From Clostridium sardiniense (lineage in GTDB: Bacteria; Bacillota; Clostridia; Clostridiales; Clostridiaceae): a stretch of 64,000 nt of DNA. The DNA lies in assembly GCF_016907995.1 (NCBI RefSeq), contig NZ_JAFBDA010000001.1, forward strand, positions 248,001-312,000, in the 5' to 3' direction. Positions 25,711 through 33,748 of the stretch are shown here, piece after piece. Position numbers and translations under genes: made by a program. The notes under the pieces were generated by a model. It searched no databases and had not been told where the DNA came from. It worked only from the letters and a program-made list of their open reading frames with translations. The stretch's first letter is position 1, and each line of letters opens with the position of its first letter.

Positions 25711-25995
25711 TTAAAACCATGTAATAAATGAAGAGAATCCTCTGTATTGAGATGCAACATTTGCTAAATGATTATATAAGTTTAAAACTGATTCTGGAGC
25801 TTTAAAATGGTTAGCTCGTACATATATGGTGATATCATTTGTCAATTTTGTACAAACTAACCTATACTCTTCTCCATTTTCTAATTTATTTTTATATACT
25901 GTTAAAGTATGAGTTAATTCTTTATTGATTTTAACTTTTGGATCATCTAATGTTTTTTGTAGTTCGTTTATTAAATCATAATATTTTTTATTCAT
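25711..25995 (-). CDS. Enterocin A-type immunity protein
   Basis: 94 residues, all-helical and soluble, with the layout of the EntA_Immun family: YYDLINELQKTLDDPKV, a middle helix (NKELTHTLTVYKNKLENGEE) and VLNLYNHLANVASQYRGF near the end. Such proteins protect the producer of pediocin-like or class II bacteriocins, often by binding the attacked mannose permease. No YGNGV-type pediocin was found, so its partner peptide is unclear. AGAAAGG precedes the ATG. Confidence 0.75.
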   Translation of the reverse strand: MNKKYYDLINELQKTLDDPKVKINKELTHTLTVYKNKLENGEEYRLVCTKLTNDITIYVRANHFKAPESVLNLYNHLANVASQYRGFSSFITWF

Positions 25996-26097
25996 TTGAT
26001 TATTACCTTTCTATATAAAAGTATATTATTTTTATTCTAATGAGCATAAGGTCTATGTTGTAATTATTTATACATTGTCACTTAAATAATTTGTGAT

Positions 26098-26547
26098 TTA
26101 ACGCAAAATTTCTTTCTTCTTCATTTTAGTACAATAATAATATAATCCAAATGTACTTAAAGCAATTCCAATATCAAAAAGAGCAATACTAAATCCTAAC
26201 ACATTTAAGCGGTTGCGAAATAAAAATGTAAGTATAAGTAATAACGTATCAGAGACAGCAGATATTAATGCAACGTAAGTAGCCACCTTTTTCCTCAATA
26301 AAAGTAGTATTGGTGCTAAAATACCAGCGAATATATTCATAGTATATAAAATTAAAAATGGAGTTAGATAGTTTGTAAAATATTGCACTACAGTATCTCC
26401 ATAACCTTTACTATTATAGTAGTCCATATTATGTCCTAACATCATAAAATAATCATAAACACCATTTGTATATATAAAAATAAACAGTATTGCAACAAAC
26501 CATAAATGCCAAGGTGTTTTTATTCTTTTTTCCTTTTTATAACTCAT
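26098..26547 (-). CDS. Four-helix membrane protein, unknown
   Basis: 149 residues with four membrane segments and a polar first loop with aromatic residues (NGVYDYFMMLGHNMDYYNSK). Basic ends (SYKKEKRIK; CTKMKKKEILR) suggest both ends are inside the cell. GAGGGGGAG precedes the ATG. Lies upstream of the immunity gene on the same strand; immunity or transport accessory is possible. Confidence 0.6.
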   Translation of the reverse strand: MSYKKEKRIKTPWHLWFVAILFIFIYTNGVYDYFMMLGHNMDYYNSKGYGDTVVQYFTNYLTPFLILYTMNIFAGILAPILLLLRKKVATYVALISAVSDTLLLILTFLFRNRLNVLGFSIALFDIGIALSTFGLYYYCTKMKKKEILR

Positions 26548-26650
26548 TAATACTCCCCCTCGTATCTAAATACTAATTATATATTTTTAATTAGCATAAT
26601 AAAGCCTAAAAAATAAAAGTTGACCTAAAATATATAAAAAATTTAAAAAA

Positions 26651-26676
26651 TATACATATTTAACCTATATTATAAA
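26651..26676 (+). promoter_or_regulatory. Shared 26-bp promoter element, copy 2
   Basis: Identical to 20107-20132 in front of the exporter. Upstream, AAAAGTTGACCTAAAATATA (from about 26615) matches the string near 17960 with few differences. Predicted to drive the small genes from 26847 onward. The spacer 26677-26846 has no other feature. Confidence 0.65.
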
Positions 26677-26846
26677 GTTAATATAAATAATAGAAAATTA
26701 AGAAATAATAGTATTTCTATAATAAAAGAGAATATATGTTTATATATTAAAAAGTAAAAAATAATAATAAAGGAATTAGAAGTATATTAGCTTGTAAATC
26801 TATTAGTTTATTAAAGAAGGGAGGAGTTACTATTAAGGATAAAAAA

Positions 26847-26990
26847 ATGAGTATTGTATTAACAATATTTTTGATAATATTCACACTTTTAAAGAATTTT
26901 GCTCCTCCCAAATACTTTGCATTATCGTTTGTATTTTCACCATTTATAATAATTATTATAGGACTAATTGCTTTTAGAGAAAAAAGTTAA
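26847..26990 (+). CDS. 47-residue membrane peptide
   Basis: Two membrane segments (MSIVLTIFLIIFTLLKNF; FSPFIIIIIGLIAF) joined by APPKYFALS. GGAGGAG lies 17 bases before the ATG; a rare ATT start 12 bases upstream would fit that spacing better. It follows the shared promoter element. Small hydrophobic proteins in bacteriocin loci often give immunity. Confidence 0.5.
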   Translation: MSIVLTIFLIIFTLLKNFAPPKYFALSFVFSPFIIIIIGLIAFREKS

Positions 26991-27010
26991 TATGGTTAGG
27001 GGAGAGGTAT

Positions 27011-27154
27011 ATGATTTTTAAAATTATACTTATTATAGTTTCAATTATTGCACTAATCATGTGTATTAGAGACTATGGAAAGAAAAAGCTTAGTAAAACA
27101 GAAGTTATATTGACTATAATTTTTATAATGGTTTCTTTATTTAATTTACGATAA
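27011..27154 (+). CDS. 47-residue two-helix membrane peptide
   Basis: GGGGAGAGG precedes the ATG. Two membrane segments (FKIILIIVSIIALIM; EVILTIIFIMVSLFNL) are joined by the basic loop RDYGKKKLSK. It lies 20 bases after the previous small gene, so probably the same transcript. Unknown; immunity-like by size and place. Confidence 0.55.
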   Translation: MIFKIILIIVSIIALIMCIRDYGKKKLSKTEVILTIIFIMVSLFNLR

Positions 27155-27230
27155 TTTATAGATGCAATGCTCAACATACATATCAAGTATACAATATGAA
27201 GTAATTAAGATTTAGAATAGGAGAAAAGAT

Positions 27231-27506
27231 ATGCTTAAAAATAGATATGTTATATATCCTAAGAATAACTTAACAAACAAAGAGCAGGTTATAGAATGTT
27301 GCAAAGATTACTTTACTAATTTAGGATTTTCTATTGAACTAGTAAATAAAGAAGAGACATTTTACTTATATATTAAAATAGATGGTTCCATATTTAAGAT
27401 GAAATTAGTTTTACAAGGGGCTGGGCTTGTTCAATATAAAGTACCAATAAGCTCTAATAATATTCCTATAAATGGAGAGCAAGAATTAATTTTAAGTAAG
27501 TTATAA
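27231..27506 (+). CDS. 91-residue soluble protein, unknown
   Basis: Mixed alpha/beta protein (VIECCKDYFTNLGFSIELV, TFYLYIKIDGSIFKMKLV). AGGAGAAAAG precedes the ATG. No domain recognised. In line with the small membrane genes around it. Confidence 0.55.
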   Translation: MLKNRYVIYPKNNLTNKEQVIECCKDYFTNLGFSIELVNKEETFYLYIKIDGSIFKMKLVLQGAGLVQYKVPISSNNIPINGEQELILSKL

Positions 27507-27582
27507 AAATTATTAGAGGTGGGAGTTTTTAATGTGAAGAAAAAAGAATTAATGTATATTAATTCTTAGGAGGATATATTTT

Positions 27583-27798
27583 ATGGAAACAATAAAAGAA
27601 TTTTATAAATTTAAACAGAATGGATTAAAATTTGTATTTCTCACTTTAGTATTTTCTATTGTTACAGGATGCTTAAGCATTCAATCAAACATGATATTTA
27701 CTAAGATTATGTATGGAGGATCAGCAATTCTATTTTTGTGTAGTACTATATATACAATTTTTTATTTTATAAGAGAGTTTAATAATCAAAGAAAATAA
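27583..27798 (+). CDS. 71-residue two-helix membrane protein
   Basis: Follows AGGAGG. Two membrane segments (FVFLTLVFSIVTGCLSI; GSAILFLCSTIYTIFYF) with charged ends. Small membrane immunity protein is the favoured guess because of its place in the bacteriocin island; a hairpin follows (AAAGCAAC...GTTACTTTT). Confidence 0.55.
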   Translation: METIKEFYKFKQNGLKFVFLTLVFSIVTGCLSIQSNMIFTKIMYGGSAILFLCSTIYTIFYFIREFNNQRK

Positions 27799-27857
27799 GT
27801 ATGCAAAAATAAAAGCAACATAATTAAATTATGTTACTTTTATTTATTACAGGAGTG

Positions 27858-28079
27858 CTAAGACTCCTCATTTTTTATATTTTTTATTGTAGACTTAACT
27901 TTAAATTCAATTAATAATTCTAATCCTACAACAATTATTATTATTTTTAATATATGAATTTCAGGAAATAATATAGAAAGAATAAGCCCACCAATAAAAG
28001 GGAAGAGAACAAATTCAATAAATTTTTTTAATATATTCATTTTAGATAGCTCATTAAATAGACCTAAGTATGTCTTCAT
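27858..28079 (-). CDS. 73-residue membrane protein
   Basis: One or two membrane segments (FIEFVLFPFIGGLILSILF; ILKIIIIVVGLELLIEF) and a basic, polar end. Its ribosome site GAGG lies inside the upstream leftward frame 28054-28197, which overlaps it by 26 bases in a different frame: either translational coupling or one gene split by a frameshift. Function unknown. Confidence 0.55.
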   Translation of the reverse strand: MKTYLGLFNELSKMNILKKFIEFVLFPFIGGLILSILFPEIHILKIIIIVVGLELLIEFKVKSTIKNIKNEES

Positions 28080-28197
28080 ATAAGTGTATCCTCTTTTGGA
28101 AACTTTTGGCTGCTAATTTAGAAGCTGATCCCCATACACCATCAACTACCATGTCATATAAGGATAATAATAATAATTTAGTTTTTGATTTTCCCAT
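28054..28197 (-). CDS. 47-residue peptide overlapping 27858-28079
   Basis: Reads MGKSKTKLLLLSLYDMVVDG then VWGSASKLAAKSFQKRIHL and ends YEDILRSI. The ribosome site is weak (GAGAG). Composition looks coding, and no stop interrupts. It may be the N-terminal part of a protein whose end is now in the frame of 27858-28079. A rightward frame over the same bases lacks support. Confidence 0.4.
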   Translation of the reverse strand: MGKSKTKLLLLSLYDMVVDGVWGSASKLAAKSFQKRIHLYEDILRSI

Positions 28198-28459
28198 AAC
28201 TCTCAATATATCAATAACTTCTAAAAAGTTGTTGGTATTTCCCTCCCTTTCAATAAATAGTCTAATAATTTTACCACATTTTTACATAAAAGTAAATAGA
28301 ATAAAAAAGGATGTTCTTAAAATTGTACTCTACAAAAATACTACAATTTCTAAGTAGTTAATAAAGTTTTTTACTTTTAATATAATAAAATTAGCTTTGA
28401 TGATAATTCTTTATAATGTATAATAAATTATAATTTGTTATATATTGGGGGATATCTTT

Positions 28460-28909
28460 GTGAGATCAAATAAAAGGTACATAGTTTTCAATATAATTAA
28501 ATTCTTATGTTTTGCAGGTATTGTTATATTATCCTTTGGATATACAGAAATGTCTTTTAAATATTATTTAGTACCCGCATACATTCGTGAATTATACATA
28601 ATATTTTCTATAATAATTTCTTTTTTTATTGGTGATTTATTTATAAAACTTCTACAAAAAAAGAAATTATTAGTTTTTATAAGTAATATATTATTGTTGT
28701 GTATTGTTATAATATTTAGACTTACACTTATGTTTGTAGGTATGAGCTTATGTATTATTTATATGTATATATCTTTTAAACTTAGTATAAAATATTTTAT
28801 TGACTTTTTTATAAAGGAAAGTAAATTAGTTTATATTGTATTATCATTACTAAATTTCTTTATTTTAGTTTTTATTTGTGAATTTCTATCAATTGGACCA
28901 TTAGTATAA
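28460..28909 (+). CDS. Four-helix membrane protein, unknown
   Basis: 149 residues from the GTG at 28460, which follows GGGGGAT; the earlier in-frame TTG lies inside that site. Four or five hydrophobic segments and few charges apart from short lysine loops. Lies at the right edge of the bacteriocin island. No family recognised. Confidence 0.6.
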   Translation: MRSNKRYIVFNIIKFLCFAGIVILSFGYTEMSFKYYLVPAYIRELYIIFSIIISFFIGDLFIKLLQKKKLLVFISNILLLCIVIIFRLTLMFVGMSLCIIYMYISFKLSIKYFIDFFIKESKLVYIVLSLLNFFILVFICEFLSIGPLV

Positions 28910-29032
28910 TATTTTAAATTAAAGTTACTTTACAAAATAAACTATATATAACATTAATAAAAAATATATAGTATAATGAAATCAATATTTCAAATAGTAT
29001 AATGAAAAAATGCTTTAATAAGGAGAATTACA

Positions 29033-29254
29033 ATGAACAACGGGCAAGAAAGATTTTTTAATTTTATAATGGATAGAGTAGAAGAACAAAATCAAGGTAA
29101 AGCAAAAGAATTACTTAGCGAAAGTTTTGCAAAGCAAGATGAAGGTACTTTCAATGCAGAATATATGGCTACTTTCATTCCGAAAATGCTACAATTAATA
29201 AAGCCAGAATTCATTGAAGAAGTAAAAAATATTATGACTAATCATAAAGCATAG
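29033..29254 (+). CDS. 73-residue conserved-looking helical protein
   Basis: Soluble, helical (NGQERFFNFIMDRVEEQNQG, FIPKMLQLIKPEFIEEV). AAGGAG precedes the ATG and a strong terminator follows. I recall similar short hypothetical proteins in Firmicutes but can name no function. Confidence 0.65.
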   Translation: MNNGQERFFNFIMDRVEEQNQGKAKELLSESFAKQDEGTFNAEYMATFIPKMLQLIKPEFIEEVKNIMTNHKA

Positions 29255-29295
29255 AAACATAAAGTTTACTTGTAGATTTAGATAGACTTTTTAAA

Positions 29296-29360
29296 TTAAC
29301 CACAATATATGTACTGGGAAATAAATTAACCCAAAGTACATATTGTGGTTAATTTTTTTT
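29296..29360 (+). terminator. Terminator after 73-residue gene
   Basis: TTAACCACAATAT-GTACT pairs with AGTACATATTGTGGTTAA, followed by eight T. Confidence 0.88.
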
Positions 29361-29551
29361 AGTTATTTATATAGTTTTTCTATTTTAAAACAATAAATAA
29401 ATCTATTATATATTTGTATTTAAGGATTTACATTTGTAGATATAAGAAAAAATTAAGAAATTTAGCAATATTATCTTAATATTAGAAGTATATACTATAT
29501 TTGTAAATGATAAAGTTTTAATTGAATAATAAATGAGGAGGTTAAATTATT

Positions 29552-30169
29552 ATGATGAAAAGTTATATAATATCCATGGCATTAGCATTGATTTTAATAA
29601 CTATTTTAAATATTTGTTTAAATAAAAGTACTAATAATATTAAAGGGAAAATTAAATGGCAGCATTACTTTTTTGGATATCTTTTTATTCTATACTTAAT
29701 GATTGCATTAAAAGATGTAGTAGGTTTTCCTTCAATAAGTGATTTGCAAACATCTTTAAAATTAAATAAATCAATATTTAATCCTATTATAAATTTTATT
29801 CCTTTTAGCAATGGAATTGAAATTTCAACTATACTTAATATAATATTTTTTATGCCATTTGGATTTTTATTACCTGTTTTATGGCAAAAATTTAGAAGAT
29901 TTTTACCTACATTATGTGCAGGGGTAGTATTTTCACTTATCATTGAAATTGGACAATTATTTACTCATCGTGCCTCTGATATTGATGATTTAATAATGAA
30001 TGTACTAGGAGCTATTTTAGGATTGATTATTTTTATGGCTATGAGTAAAATTTTTTATAAACTGTCTAATACGACTGCAGCTGAGCCTTCTTCTACAGAT
30101 AGTATTATTTTAAAATTGGAACCTTATATATACATTGTAATTGCAATTATAAGTACATTTTTAAGCTGA
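29552..30169 (+). CDS. VanZ-family membrane protein
   Basis: 205 residues. VanZ-like pattern: FNPIINFIPFSNGIEIS, ILNIIFFMPFGFLLP, then FSLIIEIGQLFTHRASDIDD and LIMNVLGAILG. VanZ relatives can lower glycopeptide susceptibility; most are uncharacterised. There is an extra polar tail and a last membrane segment. GAGGAGG precedes the ATG. A second VanZ-like gene follows, so this is a pair. Confidence 0.88.
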   Translation: MMKSYIISMALALILITILNICLNKSTNNIKGKIKWQHYFFGYLFILYLMIALKDVVGFPSISDLQTSLKLNKSIFNPIINFIPFSNGIEISTILNIIFFMPFGFLLPVLWQKFRRFLPTLCAGVVFSLIIEIGQLFTHRASDIDDLIMNVLGAILGLIIFMAMSKIFYKLSNTTAAEPSSTDSIILKLEPYIYIVIAIISTFLS

Positions 30170-30285
30170 ATTATTAAGTGAAGATAATAGCAAGTATAAC
30201 TTACGCAAAATAGTATTTTCATAACATATAGAAGTTTACTATTGTATATTATGATTCATTAGATTTATTGAAAAGGAGTGAGAAT

Positions 30286-30801
30286 GTGAAAAAGAAGATA
30301 ATCAATAGTTTATTTATGCTAAGTTTTATTTTTTATATTTTATTTTTGCTGTGGAATATTCTTTTTAAGTATGTTTCACCTATGGAGTTATTTAGTGGTG
30401 GAAGATATTTTTCTAGAAGTATTAATTTGATTCCTTTTAATGATATTATTAACGGATATTATAATAGCCTTGATATTTGGGGTAACGTGATTTTGTTTAT
30501 TCCTTTAGGAATTTATATTAATATATTTTTGAAAAACTCTAAGATAGGCAAAAATATAGTTAAGATAGCAGGAATATCAATATTGTTTGAAGTTATTCAA
30601 TATGTGTTTGCAATAGGGGCGAGTGATATAACTGATATAATTACAAATACCTTTGGTGGAATTATTGGAATAGGTTTGTACTTAGTAATTAAGAAGATAT
30701 TAAAAGATGATAAAAGAGTTAAAACATTTGTGTCTATTTGTAGTACTTTAGTTATGGTACCTGTTGCAGTTATTATTTTAGCACTGTTTATTTATAATTA
30801 G
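30286..30801 (+). CDS. VanZ-family membrane protein, second copy
   Basis: 171 residues from the GTG at 30286, 7 bases after AAAAGGAG. VanZ motifs: INLIPFNDIINGYY, WGNVILFIPLGIYIN, FEVIQYVFAIGASDITD and ITNTFGGIIG. Diverged from the neighbour at 29552, so an old duplication or two separate arrivals. Transcribed in the same direction 116 bases apart. Confidence 0.88.
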   Translation: MKKKIINSLFMLSFIFYILFLLWNILFKYVSPMELFSGGRYFSRSINLIPFNDIINGYYNSLDIWGNVILFIPLGIYINIFLKNSKIGKNIVKIAGISILFEVIQYVFAIGASDITDIITNTFGGIIGIGLYLVIKKILKDDKRVKTFVSICSTLVMVPVAVIILALFIYN

Positions 30802-30851
30802 TTTATTACTTTAAGAATGGTGGTTTATAAAATATTACTTATAAGATAAAA

Positions 30852-31076
30852 GTGGATAATAAATTTTATGTATTAAGGATTAACAGTAATCAAAATGAAT
30901 ATCTAGATTTAAGCAGGGAAAAAGAACAAGATGCAAATATTAAAGCATCAAAATTAGGCTTAGCGCCTATTATTTTTTCTACAAGAAATAAGAAGGATTT
31001 TTTAATTACTGAATTTATCGAAGGAAAAAGTATAGAAACAGAAAAAATGCATAGTTCAGACTTAATAAAAAGGTGA
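30852..31076 (+). pseudogene. Choline kinase-like (LicA) N-terminal fragment
   Basis: About 74 residues without ribosome site: KFYVLRINSNQNEYLDLSRE, KASKLGLAPIIFST and FLITEFIEGKSIETEKM match the N-lobe of LicA/choline-ethanolamine kinases. The catalytic lobe is absent; the frame stops at 31076. A remnant. Confidence 0.65.
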
Positions 31077-31140
31077 TGAAATACCAAGTGTCTATATACT
31101 CTTTGGCAGACTTGAAATATAGTCTGCTATTTTTTATGTC

Positions 31141-31188
31141 TTGACAGTATGGTATTTATTTCCTATAATGTACTTGTACGATAAGTAC
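31141..31188 (+). promoter_or_regulatory. Promoter and operator of the YtrA-type operon
   Basis: TTGACA (31141-31146), a 17-base spacer and TATAAT (31164-31169). Directly after it, GTACTT (31170-31175) and AAGTAC (31183-31188) form an inverted repeat, a fitting operator for the GntR/YtrA regulator encoded 26 bases downstream. Confidence 0.8.
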
Positions 31189-31213
31189 ACTACATTACGG
31201 AAGGAGGTACTAC

Positions 31214-31588
31214 GTGGAAATTATAATCAGTAGTAATACAAGTAAGCCAATCTACGAGCAAATAACATCACAAATGAAAGCTATGATTATGAGTGGAGAG
31301 TTAAAAACAGGTGATCCAATTCCTTCTATGCGTTCACTTGCTAAAACAATTCATGTTAGTGTAATCACTGTTCAAAAGGCTTATGAAGACTTGACACGAG
31401 ATGGTTTTATTGAAACCTCCGTTGGAAGAGGAAGCTTTGTAGCTGCTCAGAATAAAGATTTCATACAAGAAGAGCGGCAAAAACAAGTTGAAGAGCATTT
31501 AATGATAGCGGCTGATATTGCTCGCACCAATGGTATTAAGTTAGAAAAAATAACAGAACTACTTAAAATATTCTATGAGGAGAATTAA
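31214..31588 (+). CDS. GntR-family regulator, YtrA type
   Basis: 124 residues from a GTG after GGAAGGAGG. The N-terminal winged helix has PIYEQITSQMKAMIMSGELK, DPIPSMRSLAKTIHVS and GFIETSVGRGSFV; only a short helical tail follows, as in the YtrA subfamily that represses neighbouring ABC transporter genes. The operator-like inverted repeat at 31170-31188 supports autoregulation. Effector unknown; the family often answers to cell-wall antibiotics. Confidence 0.9.
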   Translation: MEIIISSNTSKPIYEQITSQMKAMIMSGELKTGDPIPSMRSLAKTIHVSVITVQKAYEDLTRDGFIETSVGRGSFVAAQNKDFIQEERQKQVEEHLMIAADIARTNGIKLEKITELLKIFYEEN

Positions 31589-31591
31589 TAA

Positions 31592-32461
31592 ATGGATTAT
31601 GCTTTAAAAGTTGAAAACCTTTGTAAGGTTTATGAAAATACGGATTTCAAATTAGATAATGTGACTTTTAGTATCCCTAAAGGCTCCATTTTGGGGTTTG
31701 TGGGGAAAAATGGTGCTGGAAAAAGCACCACAATTAATTCAATTTTAAATATTATTAAAAAGGATAGTGGAACAGTAAAATTTTTTGGTTGCGATATGAC
31801 TGATGATATCACTTCTATTAAAGAAGACATTGGTGTTGTATTTGATACAGTTAATTTCCACGAAGATTTAACTGCTAAAAATATAGAAAAGATTTTGTCG
31901 GACATCTATAAAAATTGGGATAAAGATTTATTTTTTTCCTATCTTGAAAAGTTCAAAATTCCGAGTGATAAAAAGATAAAAACATTTTCTCGTGGTATGA
32001 CTATGAAATTATCAATCAGTATTGCTCTTTCTCATAAAGCTAGATTTCTAATTTTAGATGAAGCTACAGCTGGTCTTGACCCAGTTATAAGAGAAGAAAT
32101 TCTGGATACATTTTTAGATTTTGTGGAAGATGAGAATAACTCTATTTTAATATCATCTCATATATCCAGTGATCTTGAAAAAATTGCTGATTATATTGCG
32201 GTTATTGATAATGGTAAAGTTATTTTAATGGAAAGCAAAGATACTTTAATTTATGATTATGGTATTGCCCGTATGAAACGAAATGATTTTGATAAACTTC
32301 AAAAATCTGAATATATTTCTTACAGGAAAAGAGGCTTACAGATTGAGGTTTTAATTTCGGATAAAATTAGTTTTTTAAAAAAATATCCAAATGTTACTTT
32401 AGATGTAACAAGCATTGATGAAATTTTACCACTTATTACGAAAGGAGAACAAACAAAATGA
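31592..32461 (+). CDS. ABC transporter ATP-binding protein
   Basis: 289 residues with Walker A GFVGKNGAGKSTT, signature FSRGMTMK (a weak LSGGQ variant), Walker B FLILDEATAGLDP and the switch His in ISSHIS. A C-terminal accessory region follows (about 220-289). Starts 3 bases after the regulator gene and overlaps the permease by 4 bases (ATGA). Likely an exporter of an antimicrobial or a bacitracin-type detox system. Confidence 0.92.
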   Translation: MDYALKVENLCKVYENTDFKLDNVTFSIPKGSILGFVGKNGAGKSTTINSILNIIKKDSGTVKFFGCDMTDDITSIKEDIGVVFDTVNFHEDLTAKNIEKILSDIYKNWDKDLFFSYLEKFKIPSDKKIKTFSRGMTMKLSISIALSHKARFLILDEATAGLDPVIREEILDTFLDFVEDENNSILISSHISSDLEKIADYIAVIDNGKVILMESKDTLIYDYGIARMKRNDFDKLQKSEYISYRKRGLQIEVLISDKISFLKKYPNVTLDVTSIDEILPLITKGEQTK

Positions 32462-33114
32462 AAGGTTTAATAAGAAATAATTTCTATTCAGTTGGCAGTT
32501 CTTTAAGATGGACAATAGCTTTTTGCATTGTTGTAAATGTTGCGGTCATAATTGGAGCAATGCGATTTCAAAGCAATGACGGCTTTTTATCAATATTGAT
32601 GATTGGACAAATAGGGGCTTTTGTAGGTTTAACTGGCACTGCACTTCAAAAGGATAACACTTCAAATTGGAGCAAATATGAAAAAACTTTACCAGTAAAA
32701 ATACGTAATGTTGTAATGGCAAGATACATTTCATTCCTAATTTTTTCTGTTATAGGAATTTTACTTGCCACATTAACTGTAGTATTATTCTCTGTTATTT
32801 CAGCTCAACCAACGAACCTTGAAGGAGTAGGCTATGGATATAGTTTTGGAATTATATTTGCTCTTTTAGTTCCAGCATTTTTATATCCATTAGTATTAAA
32901 ATTCGGAGCAGATAAATCAGAGATAATGCTATGTATTTCCGTTGCAATTACTCTATGTTTATTTAATGCTGGAAGTGCAATTTTAACACCATACTTGATT
33001 AAACTAAACAATGCAAATATGATTTATAGAATAATTTGTATTGTTATTAGTGTGATAATATTTATATCTTCTTATTTTATCTCTCTTGCTATATATAAGC
33101 GAAAAGAATTTTAA
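32458..33114 (+). CDS. ABC-2 type permease
   Basis: 218 residues with six hydrophobic segments and the soluble stretch LQKDNTSNWSKYEKTLPVK typical of ABC-2 permeases that pair with YtrA-regulated ATPases. It completes the GntR-ATPase-permease operon and is followed by a terminator. Confidence 0.88.
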   Translation: MKGLIRNNFYSVGSSLRWTIAFCIVVNVAVIIGAMRFQSNDGFLSILMIGQIGAFVGLTGTALQKDNTSNWSKYEKTLPVKIRNVVMARYISFLIFSVIGILLATLTVVLFSVISAQPTNLEGVGYGYSFGIIFALLVPAFLYPLVLKFGADKSEIMLCISVAITLCLFNAGSAILTPYLIKLNNANMIYRIICIVISVIIFISSYFISLAIYKRKEF

Positions 33115-33149
33115 TTTATTATTATTACTATACCTTCATATTTATTAAG

Positions 33150-33187
33150 AAAAAGTGCTAATCTTTGCAGGATGGGGCACTTTTTTC
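33150..33187 (+). terminator. Terminator of the YtrA-type operon
   Basis: AAAAAGTGC pairs with GCACTTTTTT, followed by CTTTGCC. Confidence 0.8.
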
Positions 33188-33312
33188 TTTGCCTTTAACT
33201 TCTATATCAAGGTCAAGAAATTTAATCTTAATTTTTAAATGATGTATTAAAAAAATTATGTTTTAGAATTATACCATAATTATGTAGAATATACATATAA
33301 GAATAAAATGCA

Positions 33313-33366
33313 AAAACCTCACTTACTACTGATACTGAGAATTGTATCACAAATAAGTGAGGTTTT
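33313..33366. repeat. Dispersed hairpin repeat, copy 1
   Basis: AAAACCTCACTTA pairs with TAAGTGAGGTTTT, and inside it GATAC pairs with GTATC. A related hairpin lies at 49909-49962. The rest of 33188-33748 has no gene, only a promoter region for the nitroreductase. Confidence 0.65.
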
Positions 33367-33748
33367 CTTGCAAAGTGATTACAAGACTAGGGTTATAAGG
33401 TTTTAAAATATAAAAATATCATATTATAAGTAAGGTATAGCTATGTGAAAATTGAAAGGTAATTATAAATTTGCAAAGCATGTTTTAGATAGATTACATA
33501 AAGGCTTAGTAACATTATAGTTTCTAGTGACTAGAAATCAACTAATATACTTTACTATGATAGATTTTTATTCTGCTAGTAAATCGTATTATTAAAATAT
33601 TATTTTATAGTATTGGATAAGTGATTAAAGACCTAAATATTAATTTGAAATTTAAGTAATGGTAATCAATTTCTTTACCAATGAACAAAAAGAATATCTA
33701 TTTGCTATAATGGTTTAAACAAATGAACGGAAGGTAGGAAATGTATTT

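Noticed and set aside
28070-28357. 95-codon rightward frame
   Set aside because: No ribosome site; the opposite strand has two overlapping small genes with better composition.
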